A stretch of 64,000 bases of DNA from DASYPQ01 sp046155895 (lineage in GTDB: Bacteria > Planctomycetota > UBA1135 > GCA-002686595), in contig JBJXFB010000063.1 of the NCBI GenBank assembly GCA_046155895.1, positions 13,394 to 77,393 of the forward strand, read 5' to 3'. This document shows, piece by piece, positions 8,586-16,675 of this stretch. Position 1 is the stretch's first letter; each line of letters opens with the position of its first letter. Made by a program: the position numbers and the translations under genes. The notes below the pieces were generated by a model. It saw only the letters and a list, made by a program, of their open reading frames with translations. It ran no database searches and was not told the DNA's origin.

Positions 8586-9662
8586 ATGACACCCGCTCCC
8601 GCACGCTACCGCGATGCCGGCGTCGACATCTCGAGCAAGTACGAAGCCGTCGAGCGCGCCAAGGAGGCGATCCGACGCAGCTTCACGCCCGGGGTGGTCG
8701 GCGACGTGGGTTCGTTCGGCGGCCTCTTCGACCTCGACAAGGCGGGCGTGCGCGACGCGCTGCTGGTCGCCAGCGCCGACGGAGTGGGGACGAAGCTCGA
8801 GGTCGCCAAGCGCGCCGGCATCTACGACACCGTGGGGCGCGATCTCGTCCACCACTGCATCGACGACATCCTCGTGCAGGGCGCGCGGCCGCTGTTCTTC
8901 ATGGACTACGTGGCCGTCGGGAAGATGGAGCCCGTGATGGCCAGCGAGCTCATCCGAGGCTGCGCCGAGGCCTGCAGGGAAAACGGACTGGCGCTGCTCG
9001 GTGGCGAGACGGCCGAGATGCCCGGGCTCTACGTGCCGGGCGATTTCGACCTGGCCGGATTCATCGTGGGCGCCGTATCGCGCGAGAAGCTGCTCGACGG
9101 CAGCCGCGTCCGGCCAGGCCAGATCCTCCTGGGGCTGCGCTCCTCGGGCCTGCACACGAACGGCTATTCCCTGGCGCGGAAGATCCTCTTCGACGAGCTG
9201 CGGCTGTCCATCTCCGACCGTCCGAAGGAGCTCGGGGGCCAGAGCGTCGGCGAGGCGCTGCTCGCGATCCACCGCTCCTATCTCCGGCTCCTCTGGCCGC
9301 TCCTCGAGCGCGATCGGATCGCGGCCATGGCGCACATCACCGGCGGCGGGCTGGTCGACAACCTTCCCCGCGTCCTGAACGGCTGCGATGCGTGGATCGA
9401 CCGCTCGAAATGGCAGCCGCCGGCCCTGTTCCGGTTCCTCTGCGATCGCGGCGGCGTCGGAGCGGACGAGGCCTATCAGGTCTTCAACATGGGGATCGGG
9501 ATGGTGCTCCTGGTCGAGCCTGCCGTGGCGGACGAGGTGGAAAGGGATCTCCGCAGCGCCGGTGAGGACGTCTTCCGCATCGGCGAGCTCCGTCGCTCGA
9601 TGAACACCGTTCCGGCCGTCGGGGAGAGCGCCATCGAAGGGGAGGTGCGTTGGATCTCCTAG
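8586..9662 (+). CDS. purM: Phosphoribosylformylglycinamidine cyclo-ligase (AIR synthetase)
   Basis: 358 residues. ATP-dependent closure of FGAM to aminoimidazole ribonucleotide, step five of purine synthesis, cytosolic. Recognised by YRDAGVDISSKYEAV at the start, VASADGVGTKLEVAK, the VHHCIDDILVQGARPLFFMDY helix region, LLGGETAEMPG and HITGGGLVDNLPRVL. ATG 8586 is preferred because AGGA ends 5 nt upstream; ATG 8580 is the alternative. The gene runs 13 bp into the next gene, starting a five-gene plus-strand run whose other members are not purine genes. Confidence 0.95.
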   Translation: MTPAPARYRDAGVDISSKYEAVERAKEAIRRSFTPGVVGDVGSFGGLFDLDKAGVRDALLVASADGVGTKLEVAKRAGIYDTVGRDLVHHCIDDILVQGARPLFFMDYVAVGKMEPVMASELIRGCAEACRENGLALLGGETAEMPGLYVPGDFDLAGFIVGAVSREKLLDGSRVRPGQILLGLRSSGLHTNGYSLARKILFDELRLSISDRPKELGGQSVGEALLAIHRSYLRLLWPLLERDRIAAMAHITGGGLVDNLPRVLNGCDAWIDRSKWQPPALFRFLCDRGGVGADEAYQVFNMGIGMVLLVEPAVADEVERDLRSAGEDVFRIGELRRSMNTVPAVGESAIEGEVRWIS

Positions 9663-10630
9663 GTTCCCTCCTCCTCGCAGTCCTGGCCGGGTTTCCCGGC
9701 GTCCAGGACGCGGCGACGTCTCCCGGTTCGGACGTCTGGGTGGAGACCTGGCGGGCTCTCGACGGGTTGGCTCGGAGCGCGCCGGGATCCGCGGCGCGGC
9801 GACAGACCGCCGCCGAGCTCGGGTCCTTCCAGGCGCGCCGCGAGCGCGCGGCGCGCAAGCGCCACGACCGTGTGGAGACCTTTCGTTCGCGAGTGCTCGA
9901 AGCCCAGCTCGCGCGCCTCGCGCAGGCGCCCTTCCGCCCGGTTCCCGATCCTCGAGTTCCGGTCGACTGGCTCCCCGGGGAAGCGTGGATCGCCGCGCAG
10001 GTCGCGGGTCCGGGGCCGACTCGTGTCGCGGCGATCGAGAGGGCCCTGACCGAGGCGCGCGCGGCGGAGCTCGCCGAGTGCCTTCGATTCGCCACCGGGA
10101 TCGCGGCCGACGATGCGCGCGCCCTGCGCTTGACCGAGTCGAAGCAGGTGGCTCGGGCTCTCCAGCGCAGGATCCAGGCCGCCACGGCGAGCGAGCTCGA
10201 GCCCGGGCACCGCGCTCGGACCGAGGCCGCGGTTCTCTTCGGGCTCGTCTCGAGGCTCGCGGGTGAGCAGGCCCAGGCGCTGGAGGTTCTGCAGCAACGG
10301 CTGGAATCCACGCGCGATCCCGCGGCTCGCGGCGAACTGCTCGTGGAGATCGGCCGCGTGCGGCTGGCGGCCGGGGAAGACCCTGCAGCCAGGCGGGCTC
10401 TCGGGGAAGCGCTCGCCTTGGGCTCGCCGGATGCCGGCTGGATCCTCGGCCGGAGCGCACTCTCCGAAGGCGCCGTCCCTCGCGCGCGGGCCCTGTTCCG
10501 CACGCTGATCTCGAATCCGGAGGCAGGCGCGATTCCGAGCCCCGCGTTGCGGGGCTACGGGCTATCCCTGCTCTCCAGCGCAGATGTCCGTGTCCTCCCG
10601 TCCCGCAACCGATCCGTCCACCCCCGCTAG
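9650..10630 (+). CDS. Secreted TPR-like hypothetical protein
   Basis: 326 residues. A probable signal peptide (LLGSLLLAVLAGFPGVQDA) precedes an Arg/Ala-rich helical protein; residues ~195-300 show two or three degenerate TPR-like helix pairs (ALEVLQQRLESTRDPAARGELLVEIGRVRLA is one, read as helices only). The start is TTG at 9650, placed by GGAGGT at 9641-9646 and inside the end of purM. No conserved catalytic motif is visible. Likely a periplasmic scaffold or tetratricopeptide protein, coexpressed with the hydrolase-like protein that starts 7 bp downstream. Confidence 0.6.
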   Translation: MDLLGSLLLAVLAGFPGVQDAATSPGSDVWVETWRALDGLARSAPGSAARRQTAAELGSFQARRERAARKRHDRVETFRSRVLEAQLARLAQAPFRPVPDPRVPVDWLPGEAWIAAQVAGPGPTRVAAIERALTEARAAELAECLRFATGIAADDARALRLTESKQVARALQRRIQAATASELEPGHRARTEAAVLFGLVSRLAGEQAQALEVLQQRLESTRDPAARGELLVEIGRVRLAAGEDPAARRALGEALALGSPDAGWILGRSALSEGAVPRARALFRTLISNPEAGAIPSPALRGYGLSLLSSADVRVLPSRNRSVHPR

Positions 10631-10637
10631 GTCCGAC

Positions 10638-11915
10638 ATGACTTGCAAGCACCTGCTCCTGCCCAGCCTGATCCTCATGGCTCCTTGGCCCTCCTCGTCT
10701 CCGGGGTCTCCCGCTTCCGAGGAGGGGTTGAAGGCGAGCGACCACAAGGCCCTGGGGAAGAACCTCGCGGAATACGTCGAGGCCTGGGGCAAGAACAAGG
10801 GGCTCGACGCGGCTCGCGCCGCGGTCGCCGGACAGCTCGAGAAGCTGAGGAAGCGCATGAAGGACAAGGATCCGCTCGCGCTGACCGCGGATCTCGGCAA
10901 GGCGATGTGGGAGGCACGTGACTACCCCTCCGCCAAAGGCGTGAAGAAGGGGAACGTCAGCGACATCAGGTACCAGGACAAGGACAACCAGCTCGATCTG
11001 ACCTACTCGATCTGGGCGCCGTCGAAGTACGACCCCAAGAAGTCCTACTCGGTCATCTTCTGCATTCCGGAGAAGGGCGAGAAGCCCGGCGATCACCTGA
11101 GGGAGAAGTGGATCGCGCAGGCGATCCGGGAGAACGCGATCCTGGCCGCCGTGCCGATGCCCGAGGACGCAGCCCAATGGAGCGAGGTCGGAAGCGCCGG
11201 CAAGTGGGGGGGAGCCGCGAATCTCTTCACGGTCTTCCGCGAGGTGACGCGCACGTACGCCACGGACTTCGACCGGGTCTACATCGCCGGTCGCGGGGAC
11301 GGAGTCGCAGCCGCCGTCACGCTCGCATCGCGCAATCCGGACCGGTTCGCGGGCGTCATCGGGCGCACCGGGGACCCCGGAGAGATCTCGACGGAGAACT
11401 TCCGCAATCTGCCCACGTTCTTCGCCGGGGCGGGCGCTGGAGCGACCGCCTTTGCCGAGAAGTGCGCGAAGGCCGGCAACGACAACTGCATCCTGAAGCC
11501 GGAAGGGACCGAGGAGGACGTCTGGGCCTGGATCCAGGACCACCCGCGCATCTCGAACCCCGCGCAAGTCGTGCTGTTCCCCGACTCCTCGCTCCACTAC
11601 AAGGCCTACTGGCTCCAAGTCCCGCCCTGGGACGGGGAAGGAACGGCCAGCGTCCAGGCGACGATCGACCGGGCTTCGAACACGATCACGATCGACGGGG
11701 AGGGCTTCACGGGAGTCATCCTCTACTTCAACGACGTGCTCGTGGATCTCGACAAGCCCGTGAAGGTCGTGTGCAACGGAGTCGAGCACCTCGACGTGAT
11801 CCCCCGGAGCCTGGCGACGATGCTCGACCTGTTCGTCAGCTCCCGCAGCGATCCGGGCAAGGTGTACACGGCGACCCGGAACTACGATCTTCCTGCCAAA
11901 CCCAAGCCCAAATGA
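10638..11915 (+). CDS. Secreted alpha/beta-hydrolase-fold protein lacking the nucleophile serine
   Basis: 425 residues with an N-terminal signal peptide (HLLLPSLILMAPWPSSS). The middle resembles esterase/PHB-depolymerase-like hydrolases: YSIWAPSKYDPKKSY is the usual strand opening the fold, and DFDRVYIAGRGDGVAAA is the nucleophile elbow. That elbow normally reads GxSxGG; here it reads GRGDGV, with Gly220 in place of Ser. A late SSLHYKAYW could be the histidine loop. A C-terminal beta domain (ITIDGEGFTGVILYFND) is typical of planctomycete versions. Probably a non-catalytic binding protein in the periplasm. Its stop overlaps the next start (ATGA). Confidence 0.7.
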   Translation: MTCKHLLLPSLILMAPWPSSSPGSPASEEGLKASDHKALGKNLAEYVEAWGKNKGLDAARAAVAGQLEKLRKRMKDKDPLALTADLGKAMWEARDYPSAKGVKKGNVSDIRYQDKDNQLDLTYSIWAPSKYDPKKSYSVIFCIPEKGEKPGDHLREKWIAQAIRENAILAAVPMPEDAAQWSEVGSAGKWGGAANLFTVFREVTRTYATDFDRVYIAGRGDGVAAAVTLASRNPDRFAGVIGRTGDPGEISTENFRNLPTFFAGAGAGATAFAEKCAKAGNDNCILKPEGTEEDVWAWIQDHPRISNPAQVVLFPDSSLHYKAYWLQVPPWDGEGTASVQATIDRASNTITIDGEGFTGVILYFNDVLVDLDKPVKVVCNGVEHLDVIPRSLATMLDLFVSSRSDPGKVYTATRNYDLPAKPKPK

Positions 11916-13513
11916 GCTCGAGGGGCTCGGCGTGGATCCTGGCCGTGGCCGGGCTCGCCGGGGCGTGCTCGATGACCCTCGAGCTGTCCGCCGTGCGGCT
12001 GGTCGCGCCCTGGTTCGGCACGAGCAGCGTGGTCTGGACGCACGTGATCGGCGTCGTCCTGCTCGCGCTCTCCGTCGGCTACTGGATGGGAGCTCGGCTC
12101 TCGCGAGGAGCGAATCCCGAACGGACTCTCGGGATCGCCCTGCTCCTCGCGGCGGGCGCGACCGCCTGGCTCCCGGCTCTCGCCCATCCCGTCGCATCCT
12201 GGTTCCGGCCTGCGGGGATCGCGCTGGACGAGGCGGCGGAGCTCCTGCAATGGGGGAGTCTCGCCGCGGCGCTCGTGCTGTTCCTGCCGCCGACCCTGCT
12301 GCTCGGATGCGCGCCTCCGCTCGCTACGGAGATCCTGCAGCGACGGAGCGACCGTTCGGCCGGGGATTCAGGGGGACGCGTGCTCGCCCTGTCGACCCTG
12401 GGCAGCATCGCCGGGACTTTCTCGACGACGTATCTGGTCCTGCCCGCACTGGGTCTGACGCGAACCTACCTCGGAGTCGGCGTCCTGCTCGCATTGACCG
12501 GGATTTGGTCGCTCGTGCAGGGCCGCGGTCCCACGAAAGGCGCGCTGGGCATCCTTCTCTTGCCCCTCCTGGTCGCCCTGCCCGTTTCGCGTTCCAGGAA
12601 CCCTGCGGCGCCGGAAGGCTGGCGCGTCCTCGACCAGGCGGAATCCGCGTACCAGTCGATCCGGATCGTCGAGAGCCTCGAGCCTGACGCGCCCTTCCGG
12701 CGCCTGCAGGTGAACGAGGGCCTCGATTCCTTCCAGTCCGTCTGGCAGCCCGAGCCGGGTCTCCTACCGGACGGGTACTACTACAACCTGTTCGTCCTCC
12801 CCGTCTGGTGGTCGGAATCCGCGGGACCCTGGCGCGTTTTCGTCGCCGGTCTCGGCGCGGGAACGGCCTGGCGGGTGCTCGAAGGCGCGATGCCCGCGCA
12901 GGTCCGCCTCGTGGGGACTGGAGCCGAGATCGACCCCGAGGTCGTGGCCATGGGAAGGCGCTGGTTCGATCTGCCGGCGAGTGAGCCGGATCGCCGCGTC
13001 CTGGCAGGCTGGGACGCCCGGGCTGCGCTCGCCAGCCAAGTCGAGCCGTTCGAGGAGATCGTCCTGGACGCCTACGCGAATCAGATGGAGATTCCCGCCC
13101 ATCTCTGCACGCTGGAGTTCTTCGAAGAGGTCGAATCCCATCTGGCTCCGGCGGGGTGGCTCGCCGTGAACATCGGGGGCTTCGGTCTCGCCGACCCCGT
13201 CGTGGAATCCGTGGCGGGCACGGTCGCGAGCGCCTTCGGAACCCGTGTCCTGGCCGTCCGCGTTCCCTTCTCGCGAAACTGCATCCTCTTCGCTCGCAGG
13301 GGCGCCGAAGCGCCGACGCCGGGATCGGAGGCGTGGTTCGTCAGCGACGCGGGCCAGAGTGAACGACTGTCCGCGTTGTCCCTGGAGGGAACCTGGCGCT
13401 GGTTCGAGGCGGGCGGAATCGGGCCGATCCTGACCGACGACGAGAACCCGATCGACGCCTTGCAGTGGGAATCCATCCGCCGTGGAAGGGAGTCATGGAT
13501 CTCCGGGCACTGA
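11912..13513 (+). CDS. Membrane protein fused to a spermidine-synthase-like domain
   Basis: 533 residues. The N-terminal ~220 residues form about seven hydrophobic helices beginning ELSAVRLVAPWFGTSSVVWT, the mark of the fused MFS/SpeE-like membrane proteins. The C-terminal half is a Rossmann aminopropyl/methyltransferase-like domain: VAGLGAGTAWRVLEG, then EIDPEVVAMGRRWF, and LDAYANQMEIPAHLCTLEFF at the usual catalytic-Asp position. The canonical GGGDGG of true spermidine synthase is reduced to GLGAGT, so polyamine synthesis is not assured. ATG overlaps the previous stop, so translation is coupled. Confidence 0.8.
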   Translation: MSSRGSAWILAVAGLAGACSMTLELSAVRLVAPWFGTSSVVWTHVIGVVLLALSVGYWMGARLSRGANPERTLGIALLLAAGATAWLPALAHPVASWFRPAGIALDEAAELLQWGSLAAALVLFLPPTLLLGCAPPLATEILQRRSDRSAGDSGGRVLALSTLGSIAGTFSTTYLVLPALGLTRTYLGVGVLLALTGIWSLVQGRGPTKGALGILLLPLLVALPVSRSRNPAAPEGWRVLDQAESAYQSIRIVESLEPDAPFRRLQVNEGLDSFQSVWQPEPGLLPDGYYYNLFVLPVWWSESAGPWRVFVAGLGAGTAWRVLEGAMPAQVRLVGTGAEIDPEVVAMGRRWFDLPASEPDRRVLAGWDARAALASQVEPFEEIVLDAYANQMEIPAHLCTLEFFEEVESHLAPAGWLAVNIGGFGLADPVVESVAGTVASAFGTRVLAVRVPFSRNCILFARRGAEAPTPGSEAWFVSDAGQSERLSALSLEGTWRWFEAGGIGPILTDDENPIDALQWESIRRGRESWISGH

Positions 13514-14037
13514 AGCCGGGAGTCCTCCTCCTGGCGTGCGCGCTCTCGTTCCCGGTGCGGGCTCGAGGAGAGGAGCGGCCCCGGCGCTTCGAGCAGGCGC
13601 TCGCTGCGACGGACCAGGAGCCTGATGCAACGAGCCGGGCGCGCGCTCGCGTCGAGATCCTGTACAGCGCGGGGGATCTTCCCGGCGCGCTTCGCGAAGC
13701 CCTGGCCGGTCTCCGGCTAGCGCCGGGGGATCGCATCCTGCTTCGCAGGGCCCTCGAACTCGAGACGGCACTGCGCCTGCCCGAGTTGGCTCGAGCCCAC
13801 AGCCAGGAACTCGAGCGAGCCGTGCGTCGGGATGTCCTCGACGACGAGGCACGACTGTGGTGGGAGCGCGAAGCCGCGGCGTTGTCGGAGGCGGCCCGGA
13901 AGCTCCAGGAACATCAGGCGAGGCTCGGCACCGCCATCACCCGTGCCCGGTGGGTCTGCGTGGTGTTCCTCGCTGGCGTCCTCGTCGCGAGCGCAGCGCT
14001 CGCCCGGTCCCGCCCTACGCCGGTCCATCGCGCTTGA
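13495..14037 (+). CDS. Small exported helical protein with C-terminal membrane helix
   Basis: 180 residues. Signal peptide (LKPGVLLLACALSFPVRA), then a TPR-like helical segment (EILYSAGDLPGALREALAGL) and a long charged helix (residues ~95-150), ending in a transmembrane segment (WVCVVFLAGVLVASAAL) and a short basic tail. ATG 13495 follows GGAAGGGA and overlaps the previous gene by 19 bp. Last gene of the purM-led run; an inverted repeat follows. No family recognised. It may belong functionally with the other two non-enzymatic exported proteins of the run. Confidence 0.6.
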   Translation: MDLRALKPGVLLLACALSFPVRARGEERPRRFEQALAATDQEPDATSRARARVEILYSAGDLPGALREALAGLRLAPGDRILLRRALELETALRLPELARAHSQELERAVRRDVLDDEARLWWEREAAALSEAARKLQEHQARLGTAITRARWVCVVFLAGVLVASAALARSRPTPVHRA

Positions 14038-14041
14038 CGAC

Positions 14042-14076
14042 GCAGCCCGTCCCCGGGCGATCCGGAGACGGGCTGC
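14042..14076. terminator. Inverted repeat between convergent genes, probable bidirectional terminator
   Basis: Ten perfect base pairs, GCAGCCCGTC at 14042-14051 and GACGGGCTGC at 14067-14076, with a 15-nt loop. It lies in the 77-bp gap between two converging genes. No clear T-tract follows on either strand, so Rho-independent strength is uncertain. Confidence 0.5.
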
Positions 14077-14114
14077 TGTGCTTGGATCCGCGCGAAGCGA
14101 TCGGCGCTACGCGA

Positions 14115-16190
14115 TCAGAGTATGTCGAGGATCCCCGTGGCGTTGTCGCCGGTCAGGGTCGTCGTGTTCGCCCTGTAGTTGATGTTCGTGGAGATCTTCG
14201 AGTTCCACGGCAAGGTTTCCTTGTCGGCGACGATGCCGAGCGCCACCGCGGCGAAGCCACGCGCCGAATCGGTGATGTCCTTGCGCTTCAGCATGTCCAC
14301 GAGCGGGTCGATCGAGCGCGAGTCTCCGATGAATCCCAGCGCCGAGGCGATCGCGGCCTGCGACGAATAGCCCTTCGCCTCCTCGAGCATCTTGACCAGC
14401 TCGGGCACCAGGTCCTTGTCGCCGAGCAGCCCGAGCCCGATCGCCGCCTGCTTCAGGAGGTCGGGCTTGTACTTGGACTCGCGCACGATGTCCTGGATGT
14501 CCTTGATCGCGTCGCGGGCGTCGATGAGGCCGATGGAGACCGCGACGTTGCCCTTGGCTTCGTCACCGGGCGCATTCTTGAGCTTCTCGCGGAGAAGCTC
14601 CTTGGCTTCGGTGTCCTTGGCGATGCCGATCGCGATCGAGTACGCGCCCGTGTGGGAGGGGCTCGAGGAGTCCCGCAGGGTCGTGCGGAGCGCGTCCTTG
14701 GAGGTGCCCGAAGGGGTGAAACCGCTCTGGCTGTTGTCGAGGATCGAGCGCTCCATGACGCCGATCCCGAGGCCCGCCCACGGCCGGATGTGGTTCTTGC
14801 CCTTCGTGAGGAAGGTGAGCAGGTCGTCGCGGCACTCCTTCATTCCCTTGTCCGCTTCCTCGCCTTCACCGACGCGACCGCCGACCTGGCCCAGCGAGAT
14901 CATCGCGAAGTTCCGGGACTGCTGGTCCCCGTCCTCGGCGATGCGCTTCAGGGCCGCGCGGATGTCGGAATCGACCTTGTCCTTGTCCGAGTCGCCGATC
15001 TGACCCAGGGCGAGCACGCAGCTCTGCTGGACCTCGTCGCGCTCCTTGGACTGGTTCGCGATTCCGGCGAGGAGCAGCTTCGCCACGCCCTCCTTCATTT
15101 CGGGAGGCGCCCCCTTGAGCAGGCGCGCGAGCGTCGTGGGGGCGTGGGCGCGGGTCAGGTAGTTGTTGTTGTCGTCCTTGAAGAACTTCTCGACGTACTT
15201 GATCTGCGTCTGCCGCGAGCTCGAGTAGTTCTGCTTGCTGTCCGGGCTCTCGCTCTTGTCGACGTCGACCGGCACGAGCCCGAGCGCAACGAGGGCAGCG
15301 ACCTTGACGTCGCGAGTCGAGGACTCGGGCTTCTCCAGGATGTCGATCAGGATTCCGGCGATGTCCTGGCGGACCTGATTGCTGGCCGTGCGGAAGCCGA
15401 TCAGGCCGAGGCCATAGCACGCGAACGCGCGCGACCGGAAGTTGACTTCCTTGTTGCCCACGAGCTTGCGGCCATCGGGCTTGTCCAGCGCGAGATCGGA
15501 GAGGACCTTCACCGAAGCGTCGTTCGCCAGGATGCCGAGCGCGGTGGACGCGGTCTCCGCGATCTCCTGGTTCGAATCCGAGAGGAACTTCGAGATCAGC
15601 GGTTCGAACTCGGAGGCGCCCCCCTCGGTCTTGACGTCGCCGATCTTGGCCAGGGCGATGAGCGCGCCCGTGACGATGTCGTTGCTCCGCTCCGACTCCA
15701 GGGCCGCCTTGAGCGCGGGAACGATCTTGCCCCGGATCGCCTCTTCGGAAGGCTTCAGCTGGTTGCGCGCCTGGTTCTTGCTGCCCTGGCTGCCCAGGAA
15801 GAAGTCGTCGCTGCCCGTGATGATCCCGGTGTAGATCGCCGCCTTCAGGTTCAGGTACTGGTCCTTGTTGAATCCCCACCAGAAGTCCCAGGTCGTGAGG
15901 TCAGGCCCGGTGTTTCCGCCCGTCGAGGGCGCGGCCGGGCGGCCGGACGGGCCGCTGGTCGGGACTCCGGCTCCCCCCGGAGAAGGCGTGCTCGGACCGG
16001 CCGGTCCACCGGTGCTGGGTCCGGATGCTCCGGGTCCGGTGGGACTCGCTCCACCGCCGCCTCCACCGCCGCCACCGGCGGGCACCGTGTCGCCCGGACC
16101 CCGATAGGTGCCCCCGTGAGCCGAGGTGGTGCTTTGAAGGCCGAGCGTTCCTGCCGCGGCGAGAGTGCCCAGGAGGATGAGTTTCTTCAT
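14115..16190 (-). CDS. Secreted HEAT-repeat protein
   Basis: 691 residues. Signal peptide MKKLILLGTLAAAGTLGLQ, then a low-complexity Gly/Pro/Ser stretch with nine consecutive Gly (residues ~40-95), a Trp-rich segment (WDFWWGFNKDQYLN) and about 550 residues of HEAT-like helical repeats (for example ALIALAKIGD, ALGILANDAS, MISLGQVGG, ASALGFIGDS). Such solenoids bind proteins; partner unknown, location periplasmic or extracellular. ATG 16190 chosen because the Sec signal starts there. A possible promoter (TTGCTA, 16 bp, TACACC) lies at 16261-16288. It is divergent from the histidine kinase, with a MITE-like element between. Confidence 0.8.
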   Translation of the reverse strand: MKKLILLGTLAAAGTLGLQSTTSAHGGTYRGPGDTVPAGGGGGGGGGASPTGPGASGPSTGGPAGPSTPSPGGAGVPTSGPSGRPAAPSTGGNTGPDLTTWDFWWGFNKDQYLNLKAAIYTGIITGSDDFFLGSQGSKNQARNQLKPSEEAIRGKIVPALKAALESERSNDIVTGALIALAKIGDVKTEGGASEFEPLISKFLSDSNQEIAETASTALGILANDASVKVLSDLALDKPDGRKLVGNKEVNFRSRAFACYGLGLIGFRTASNQVRQDIAGILIDILEKPESSTRDVKVAALVALGLVPVDVDKSESPDSKQNYSSSRQTQIKYVEKFFKDDNNNYLTRAHAPTTLARLLKGAPPEMKEGVAKLLLAGIANQSKERDEVQQSCVLALGQIGDSDKDKVDSDIRAALKRIAEDGDQQSRNFAMISLGQVGGRVGEGEEADKGMKECRDDLLTFLTKGKNHIRPWAGLGIGVMERSILDNSQSGFTPSGTSKDALRTTLRDSSSPSHTGAYSIAIGIAKDTEAKELLREKLKNAPGDEAKGNVAVSIGLIDARDAIKDIQDIVRESKYKPDLLKQAAIGLGLLGDKDLVPELVKMLEEAKGYSSQAAIASALGFIGDSRSIDPLVDMLKRKDITDSARGFAAVALGIVADKETLPWNSKISTNINYRANTTTLTGDNATGILDIL

Positions 16191-16260
16191 GGCTGGTGAG
16201 TGCGCGAGGTTGGGTGGAAAGAAGACGAGCGCGGTGGTCTGTTCACGACCCGCGCGATCC

Positions 16261-16288
16261 GGTGTAGGCCGCGTCGGCAGTTTAGCAA
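16261..16288 (-). promoter_or_regulatory. Possible sigma70-type promoter of the HEAT-repeat gene
   Basis: On the minus strand TTGCTA (16288-16283) is followed after 16 bp by TACACC (16266-16261), leaving a leader of roughly 65 nt. The -10 match is weak, so this is only a candidate. Confidence 0.3.
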
Positions 16289-16421
16289 TGCGCGTGCCGG
16301 GAGGTGCAGGTCTGGATGTGGGTTGCCTGTCTGGGCTTGCAGCGGCACAGAAGGGCATCGGGGGCGTTCGGTCGGAGAGTCAGACCTAGGCTCGCGTTTC
16401 GGAGACGTAACGAACTACTTC

Positions 16422-16575
16422 GAACTGACTGGGTTCCGTGTGGTGGGCCGCAACTTTACTCCGGTGGAGCTCGGAACTTGGAGAGAGATGCGCTCTGGCG
16501 AGGTTCTCCAGCGTCGCAACCCACCTCGTAGCCTAGGGCTAAGTTCGTGACGCAACACGGAACCCAGTCAGTTTG
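16422..16575. mobile_element. MITE-like element with 19-bp terminal inverted repeats and 10-bp flanking duplication
   Basis: AACTGACTGGGTTCCGTGT at 16423-16441 is the exact reverse complement of 16555-16573. The exact 10-mer GAACTACTTC lies directly outside each end (16412-16421 and 16576-16585), as a target-site duplication would. The interior codes for nothing evident and is visibly less GC-rich than its surroundings. A 10-bp duplication fits IS4-like transposases, but no transposase or second copy is in this window. The whole 16191-16675 interval otherwise holds only the promoter regions of the two divergent genes. Confidence 0.7.
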
Positions 16576-16675
16576 GAACTACTTCATCATCCGGCTTCAC
16601 CCAGGCCGTTGACCGCCGAAGGGGCGACCTCAGACTGGCCGCGTGGCCCCCGCCCTCGAACCGCCTGACAACCGG

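Noticed and set aside
7899..12197. Very long open frame on the minus strand upstream of dxr
   Set aside because: It lies opposite nudix, purM and the following plus genes, which have clear family motifs; its translation is low-complexity Arg/Gly/Pro-rich, the usual shadow frame of 70% GC coding DNA.
16050..16085. Poly-glycine codon run as a possible slippage or frameshift site
   Set aside because: The codons are mixed GGC/GGT/GGA and the frame stays open on both sides; it is a low-complexity linker after the signal peptide.
16423..16573. Inverted repeat read as a transcription terminator
   Set aside because: A 113-nt gap between the arms, no T-tract, location between divergent 5' ends, and flanking 10-bp direct repeats fit a transposable element better.
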